In this document: piece after piece, positions 59,450 to 64,000 of the stretch | Layout of the letters: each line of letters begins with the position of its first letter | Position numbering within the stretch: the stretch's first letter is position 1 | From: JAGPCK01 sp964535575 | GTDB taxonomy: Bacteria > Bacteroidota > Bacteroidia > UKL13-3 | NCBI GenBank assembly: GCA_964535575.1 | Contig: CAZHTC010000010.1 | Coordinates: 1-64,000, forward strand | Length of the DNA stretch: 64,000 bases | Reading direction: 5' to 3' | Program-made: the position numbers and the translations under genes | Notes under the pieces: model-generated | The model's input: the letters and a program-made list of their open reading frames with translations, nothing else | Databases searched by the model: none | Told to the model about the DNA's origin: nothing

Positions 59450-61909
59450 TTATTTCTTCATCACTTTGAAAACCGCTCTTTTTCCGTTACTGCTTACCTC
59501 TACGAAATAAATACCTCTCATTCCATTTAGTTCCATGTAAATTCTTTCAGTTAAAGGATAGAATCTGCGATCTATTTCCTGTCCCATTGCATTTCGCAAT
59601 ACGGCAGTCACCCCTGAATAATGCGCACCAAGATCAATGGTAATTTCTTTATCGGTAGGAGAAGGGAATATAGTGATGAATGATTCAAAATTGTTTTCTG
59701 TTACACTCAGATTATTGACCTGTATACAGATTGAGGTGTCGGTGCATCCGTTTTTACTTACTTCAACAGCATAACTTCCGTTTGCAATTGCAGTAAAACT
59801 TTTTCCTTTCTCATTGGTAATGGCAGAAAAATTATTATTGCAGTTAAGCCACTGATAAATGGCCCCGGTTTCGTTTGCCGTAAGTAGAGGAGATGAATCT
59901 GTAACGGTAACATCAACCTTATTAATGGTCAGAGTAATTGAAATAACACTGTCACAGCCGACCTTATTGGGTATAGTGTCAAGGTAGGTGCCACTGCTGG
60001 TCCAGGTGTATTTCCCACTGGGTGCTGTAAAGTTTTTACATGAAGTGAAATTTGTGCTACCTGTGGTAGATTTAAGAATTGAAAGGTTGATGACAATAAT
60101 ACTATCGCAACCAGCCGTATTTGGTATCGTGTCACGATATATTCCAGTTGATGTCCACATATATTTGCCACTCGGAGATATGTAGCTATTGCAGTTGGAC
60201 AGGCTCATAAATTTAAACGTATTCTTAATGGTAAGATTTATGGTAATGATACTGTCGCATCCTAATGCGTTGGGTAGGGTGTCTTTGTAAATACCGGTAC
60301 TTGTCCACACATATTTTCCACTTGGAGATGTATACGATGAGCATGCAGAAGAGCTCACGCTGTTGCTTGAATTTTTTATAACAAGATTTATCGTGATCAC
60401 ACTGTCGCAACCAACTGCATTTACTATCGTATCATAATAAGTTCCGCTGGAAGTCCAGACGTATTTACCACTAGGGGAGGTGTATTTACTTAAACAATTG
60501 CCGGGGGTAATTGTACTGTAGGTGGGGTTTCGAATGGTTAGATTAACAGTAATAATGCTATCACAACCGGCCTGATTTGGAATGGTGTCTTTGTAAATGC
60601 CACTGGTGGTCCAAATATACTTACCACTGGGGGAAGTATATTGACCTGCGCAACTTGTATGACCGATGGTTTTAGTATTATTACACACAATGTAAACCCG
60701 AACGTGTCCCGAGCTGATTCCGTTTCCATCGTTAAGTAATGCACCAATAGCAAGGGTCGATGCATCAGGCATGCTCACTGCACATCCGGATTGATCTCCG
60801 CCAGATTCCCCATCTATGTCAGCACCCCTTTTAATCCAATTATTCCCATTCCAAGCGTACACTCTCACATGGCCTGAACTGGTGCCATTGCCACTATTTG
60901 TCCAGGCTCCTATGGCAACAGTATTGGCATTGGGCATACTTACTGAATGGCCTGATGCATCGGAGTCTGCTTCCCCATCAATATCGTACCCTTTTTGCAC
61001 CCAGGCGCTGCCATTCCAGCTATAAACCCTCACATGTCCACTATTTACCTTGGTCCAGTTTTCATCATTAGCAGGTGCCCCTATGGCCACGGTATTTGAA
61101 TCGGGCATGCTGACCGCATGCCCAGATAGGTCGCCAACTGCCTCTCCATCCAGATCATTTCCTTTTTGTACCCATGAACTTCCGTTCCACCTGTATATCC
61201 GCACATGTCCGGAAGCGTTTCCATTTCCACTATTGTATCTGGCTCCTATAGCAATCGTGTTCACATTTGCCATACTTACCGAGGAACCGAAATTATCATT
61301 GGCTGCTTCGCCATCCAGATCATTTCCTTTTTGCACCCAGGCGCTGCCATTCCAGGTGTATACCCTTACATGTCCTGCATTGGTACCATTTCCATCGTTG
61401 TAAATGGAACCAATGGCCAGGGTATTTGAATCGGGCATACTTACCGAATGACCCGATTGATCACCTGCAGCTTCTCCATCTATTTCGCTCCCTTTTTGCA
61501 CCCATGCACTTCCGCTCCATTTATATATCCGCACATGCCCAGAACTAATGCCATTCCCATTATTGTATCTTGCTCCAACAGCCAGAGTATTGGCATCGGG
61601 CATGCAAACAGAGAAGCCTGATTGATCATAAACCGACTCGCCATTTATATCAGCTCCTTTTTGCACCCATGCGTTTCCATTCCAAACGTAAACTCTTACA
61701 TGCCCTGCATCGGTATTGGTGCCATCATTCCCTGTTGCACCTATGGCAACGGTAAATTTATCAGGCATACTAACAGAAGTTCCGGAGTTGTCATTTGAGG
61801 CTTCGCCATCAATGTCACCTCCTTTTTGAGTTTGTGCGCTGACAGATTTTACTCCGATAATTAAGCAAACGATAATAAGCAGGAATAGTAGCTTTTTTTC
61901 TTTCTTCAT
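59450..61909 (-). CDS. Repeat-rich surface protein with T9SS sorting domain
   Basis: About 819 residues from the ATG at 61909, where the signal peptide (MKKEKKLLFLLIIVCLIIG) begins. Seven repeats of about 54 residues (pattern WVQKGxDIDGEAxxDxSG...GHVRVYxWNG) resemble FG-GAP-like beta-propeller blades. Five repeats of about 48 residues follow (pattern YTSPSGKYVWTSTGIYKDT), each with Cys at both ends. The end ITIFPSPTDKEITI to VFKVMKK is a T9SS domain. It is probably surface adhesive or structural. The repeats explain the DNA direct repeats in this interval. Confidence 0.85.
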   Translation of the reverse strand: MKKEKKLLFLLIIVCLIIGVKSVSAQTQKGGDIDGEASNDNSGTSVSMPDKFTVAIGATGNDGTNTDAGHVRVYVWNGNAWVQKGADINGESVYDQSGFSVCMPDANTLAVGARYNNGNGISSGHVRIYKWSGSAWVQKGSEIDGEAAGDQSGHSVSMPDSNTLAIGSIYNDGNGTNAGHVRVYTWNGSAWVQKGNDLDGEAANDNFGSSVSMANVNTIAIGARYNSGNGNASGHVRIYRWNGSSWVQKGNDLDGEAVGDLSGHAVSMPDSNTVAIGAPANDENWTKVNSGHVRVYSWNGSAWVQKGYDIDGEADSDASGHSVSMPNANTVAIGAWTNSGNGTSSGHVRVYAWNGNNWIKRGADIDGESGGDQSGCAVSMPDASTLAIGALLNDGNGISSGHVRVYIVCNNTKTIGHTSCAGQYTSPSGKYIWTTSGIYKDTIPNQAGCDSIITVNLTIRNPTYSTITPGNCLSKYTSPSGKYVWTSSGTYYDTIVNAVGCDSVITINLVIKNSSNSVSSSACSSYTSPSGKYVWTSTGIYKDTLPNALGCDSIITINLTIKNTFKFMSLSNCNSYISPSGKYMWTSTGIYRDTIPNTAGCDSIIVINLSILKSTTGSTNFTSCKNFTAPSGKYTWTSSGTYLDTIPNKVGCDSVISITLTINKVDVTVTDSSPLLTANETGAIYQWLNCNNNFSAITNEKGKSFTAIANGSYAVEVSKNGCTDTSICIQVNNLSVTENNFESFITIFPSPTDKEITIDLGAHYSGVTAVLRNAMGQEIDRRFYPLTERIYMELNGMRGIYFVEVSSNGKRAVFKVMKK

Positions 61910-62038
61910 CCTCACGAATACATTGTAGGTGATGTTATAAAATTTTAAAATTGCATTTTGAACTCGATAAACAAAAATAAAGGAAGTTTTGCGTTTTGAT
62001 TGATTTTTATCCGTCTCAAGCACAATTTAAATATCTTC

Positions 62039-62878
62039 TTACAAATCCGCCAGCTTCACCACTTCCCCTTTGCGAATTCCCTTTTCAGTAACTGTAACCG
62101 TGCAGGCTTCATTAAAGGCATCGTGTTCAAAAAAGAGAATGTATTCTTTTGTAGCAGCTTCTTTTAGAAAGGCCGTTTTTTCATTCATGGTATCTAATGG
62201 CCGCACATCGTATCCCATTACATAAGGTATAGGAATATGGCTCATGGTTGGAATCATATCGGCCATAAACACCACGGTTTTGTCGCGCCACTTTATATGC
62301 GGGTGCATCATGCTACGGGTATGACCATTGCTGGTGATAAGGGAAATATCCGGATGAATCTGTTGATTGCTTTGAATTAATTTGAGCTGACCGCTTTCCT
62401 GTATTGGTAAAATATTCTCTTTGAGAAAAGAGGCTTTTTCCCTTTGGTTTGGGTTATTGGCCTCGTTCCAGTGATCCTGATGTATCCAATAGGTGGCATT
62501 GGGAAAAGTGGTTTTGTATTTGGTTCGGTCGCTGTTCCATTCAATGCTTCCTCCACAGTGGTCAAAGTGAAGATGAGAAAGCACCATATCGGTAATATCG
62601 GATACATCAAAACCAAGTTTGTGGAGCGAAGTTTTGAGGGAGGCATCACCATGCAGGTAATAATGCCCTAAAAATTTATCGTCTTGTTTGTTTCCAATTC
62701 CGTTATCAATTAAAATCAACCGGTTTCCATCTTCAATAAGCAGGCATCGCATGGCCAGTTCAATCATATTGTTCTCGTCAGCAGGATTGGTTTTGTTCCA
62801 GATGCTCTTGGGTACTACCCCAAACATGGCTCCTCCATCAAGTTTAAAAAGTCCGGTATCAATACTGTATAAATGCAT
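62039..62878 (-). CDS. MBL-fold metallo-hydrolase
   Basis: About 279 residues from the ATG at 62878 (MHLYSIDTGLFKLDGG); the frame is open to 63073, but that part crosses a dispersed palindromic repeat. The zinc-binding motif is SHLHFDHCGG (HxHxDH), with the further metal ligands in TSNGHTRSMMHPH and FEHD. It is related to lactonase- or quorum-quenching-like MBL hydrolases; the substrate cannot be assigned. Confidence 0.88.
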   Translation of the reverse strand: MHLYSIDTGLFKLDGGAMFGVVPKSIWNKTNPADENNMIELAMRCLLIEDGNRLILIDNGIGNKQDDKFLGHYYLHGDASLKTSLHKLGFDVSDITDMVLSHLHFDHCGGSIEWNSDRTKYKTTFPNATYWIHQDHWNEANNPNQREKASFLKENILPIQESGQLKLIQSNQQIHPDISLITSNGHTRSMMHPHIKWRDKTVVFMADMIPTMSHIPIPYVMGYDVRPLDTMNEKTAFLKEAATKEYILFFEHDAFNEACTVTVTEKGIRKGEVVKLADL

Positions 62879-62956
62879 AGGGTGAATTTTGTAGGGCGAA
62901 GTTATATGATTCGATTTAATGTAGGCTAATGTAGCATGGGCAAAGTTCAAATTTAA

Positions 62957-63033
62957 CGTCATTGCGAATGAAATGACCAATCTCCTCCCATTTAGGAGAT
63001 TGCTACGCCCCGGGTACTGGGCTCGCAATGACG
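62957..63033. repeat. Dispersed palindromic repeat (CGTCATTGCGA type), copy 1
   Basis: It starts CGTCATTGCGA and ends TCGCAATGACG, exact inverted copies. The inner stem CAATCTCCT/AGGAGATTG is also perfect. This is the widespread cgtcattgcga-type intergenic repeat of many bacteria. It lies in the 394-base gap between the MBL gene and mpl. Confidence 0.75.
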
Positions 63034-63048
63034 GTCCAAAAAAGAATA

Positions 63049-63200
63049 CGTCATCGTGAGGAACGTAGCACATCCCGTCTATATATGGAGGTGATCTACT
63101 TGGTTGAAGTACTTAGATTTAATTCAGGAGATAGTCGCGCTGGTGCCTAGCTAGCCTGTCTGCCGAAGCAAAAGCCTTGCTACGCAGGCAGGCAATGACG
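63049..63200. repeat. Dispersed palindromic repeat, copy 2 (degenerate)
   Basis: CGTCATCGTGAGGAACGTAGCA at the left and TGCTACGCAGGCAGGCAATGACG at the right are inverted with several mismatches. The centre is unrelated to copy 1. No gene is seen in the rest of the gap. Confidence 0.6.
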
Positions 63201-63272
63201 TTCCTAATGTGAATAAATCTTTATGGAGAGGTAATAGTTTATCCCTTTTTTTGTTACTCTTAACAACTGAAC

Positions 63273-64000
63273 ATGAAGGTACATTTTATATCTATTGGCG
63301 GTGCAGTAATGCATAATATGGCCATTGCACTTAAAAACAAAGGCTATCACGTAACCGGTACGGATGACGAAATTTTTGAACCGGCTAAATCGAGACTGGC
63401 TGCTCACGGATTATTGCCTCAAGCCATTGGATGGAACGTAAATCAGATAACTTCTGACCTGGATGCTATTATTCTGGGAATGCATGCCCGCAAAGACAAT
63501 CCGGAACTTATTAAAGCGCAGGAAATGGGATTGAAAATTTATTCGTTCCCCGAGTATATGTACGAGCAGACCAAAAATAAAAAGCGGGTAGTGGTAGGAG
63601 GCAGCCATGGCAAAACCACCACTACAGCCATGATATTGCATGTGCTCAGATTTTATAACCGCAAGTTTGATTACCTGGTAGGTTCGCAACTGGAGGGATT
63701 TGATACCATGGTTGGATTAAGTGACGACAGTGATATAGCCGTTTTTGAAGGGGATGAGTACCTTACTTCGCCCATCGATCTTCGTCCAAAATTTCATGTT
63801 TACCATGCCGATATAGGAATTGTTACAGGTGTTGCCTGGGACCATATCAATGTATTTCCTACGTTTGAAGGATATGTGGAGCAGTTTGCTATTTTCATGC
63901 GCCAGATTCCTTCCTCAGGCAAATTAATCTGCTTTGATGAAGATGAACACCTTCGCCACATTGCGAAAAAAGAGAAACTACCTGCCGATGTATTATGGTA
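63273..64000 (+). CDS. mpl: UDP-N-acetylmuramate:L-alanyl-gamma-D-glutamyl-meso-diaminopimelate ligase (partial)
   Basis: An open frame of 242 codons that runs off the window end, starting ATG at 63273 (MKVHFISIGGAVMHNMAIAL). It has the Mur-ligase Rossmann start, GSHGKTTTTAMILHVLRF with the ATP P-loop at about 110, EGDEYLTSPID with the metal-binding Glu, and HINVFPTFEGYVEQF. These match Mpl (MurC-like), which reuses cell-wall tripeptide by ligating it to UDP-MurNAc. Only the N-terminal half is visible; the real 3' end is outside. Confidence 0.9.
   Translation, partial: MKVHFISIGGAVMHNMAIALKNKGYHVTGTDDEIFEPAKSRLAAHGLLPQAIGWNVNQITSDLDAIILGMHARKDNPELIKAQEMGLKIYSFPEYMYEQTKNKKRVVVGGSHGKTTTTAMILHVLRFYNRKFDYLVGSQLEGFDTMVGLSDDSDIAVFEGDEYLTSPIDLRPKFHVYHADIGIVTGVAWDHINVFPTFEGYVEQFAIFMRQIPSSGKLICFDEDEHLRHIAKKEKLPADVLW

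Noticed and set aside
60700..61860. Regularly spaced direct repeats resembling a CRISPR or satellite array
   Set aside because: They are about 160 bases long, continuous and in frame, and encode the seven protein repeats of the T9SS surface protein; there are no short repeats with unique spacers.
62879..63073. N-terminal extension of the MBL hydrolase
   Set aside because: It crosses the dispersed palindrome at 62957-63033 and the family start is at 62878.
1..64000. Integron integrase, rRNA operon, prophage
   Set aside because: No tyrosine recombinase, ribosomal RNA or phage structural gene was recognised anywhere in the window.

Overview
The window reads as a chromosome segment of a Bacteroidota bacterium, most likely of the Chitinophagales or Sphingobacteriales type. 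Four predicted secreted proteins end in a type IX secretion (T9SS) sorting domain. Promoters fit the Bacteroidota TTG-N19-21-TAnnTTTG form, for example in front of the tRNA-His gene. Ribosome binding sites are weak and several genes start with TTG. Typical family members are present, including a DUF3276/PUR-type protein, a long NusB, a FucP-type sugar permease, and beta-propeller/Y_Y_Y LytS-type kinase with a LytTR regulator.

Layout. 1-3.3 kb: a gene-cassette array (an unknown protein, a T9SS esterase, a CPBP protease). The ends of each cassette are complementary to each other (GTTA... / ...TAAC), and the cassettes are separated by attC-like spacers. 3.3-11 kb: a lipoprotein, a secreted one-heme protein, a DUF2975/XRE pair, and the reverse-strand genes for OmpA, CoaE, YajC, DUF1573, NusB and a leucine dehydrogenase-type enzyme. 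11-17 kb: an MsbA-like exporter, PUR protein, FucP-type permease, lipoprotein and phosphofructokinase. 16.6-25 kb: a two-component system, a large PKD adhesin-like protein and a small secreted protein. 25-34 kb: dnaE, trxA, a DUF2061 protein, DUF58, ispE, a GxxExxY protein flanked by inverted repeats, and hutI. 33-37 kb: photolyase, epimerase and a CarH/LitR-type B12 photoreceptor regulator. 36.8-44.2 kb: an uncharacterised operon of PqqD-like protein, ATP-grasp ligase, PLP decarboxylase, urea-transporter/M23 fusion, TPR/beta-barrel protein and TPR protein, preceded by an AraC regulator. 44-49 kb: a glycosyltransferase, a NatAB-type ABC exporter and a WD40 protein. 49.4-52.5 kb: a solitary 3.1-kb cassette carrying an HD-GHKL (HSP90-like) ATPase. 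52.6-58.3 kb: a copper ATPase, Tat-exported superoxide dismutase, tRNA-His, a serine hydrolase and small proteins. 58.3-59.3 kb: a second solitary cassette carrying a membrane protein and an ABC ATPase. 59.4-64 kb: a repeat-rich T9SS protein, an MBL hydrolase, dispersed palindromes and the 5' part of mpl.

The main observation is that five complete accessory-gene units, three in tandem and two alone far away, share one end design. Each starts with GTTA(T/G)NN(G)(C/T)... and ends with its reverse complement followed by a hairpin-forming spacer. This is how integron gene cassettes are organised, but the core does not fit the classical GTTRRRY consensus and no integrase lies in the window. The second candidate for an undescribed system is the six-gene PqqD/ATP-grasp operon.
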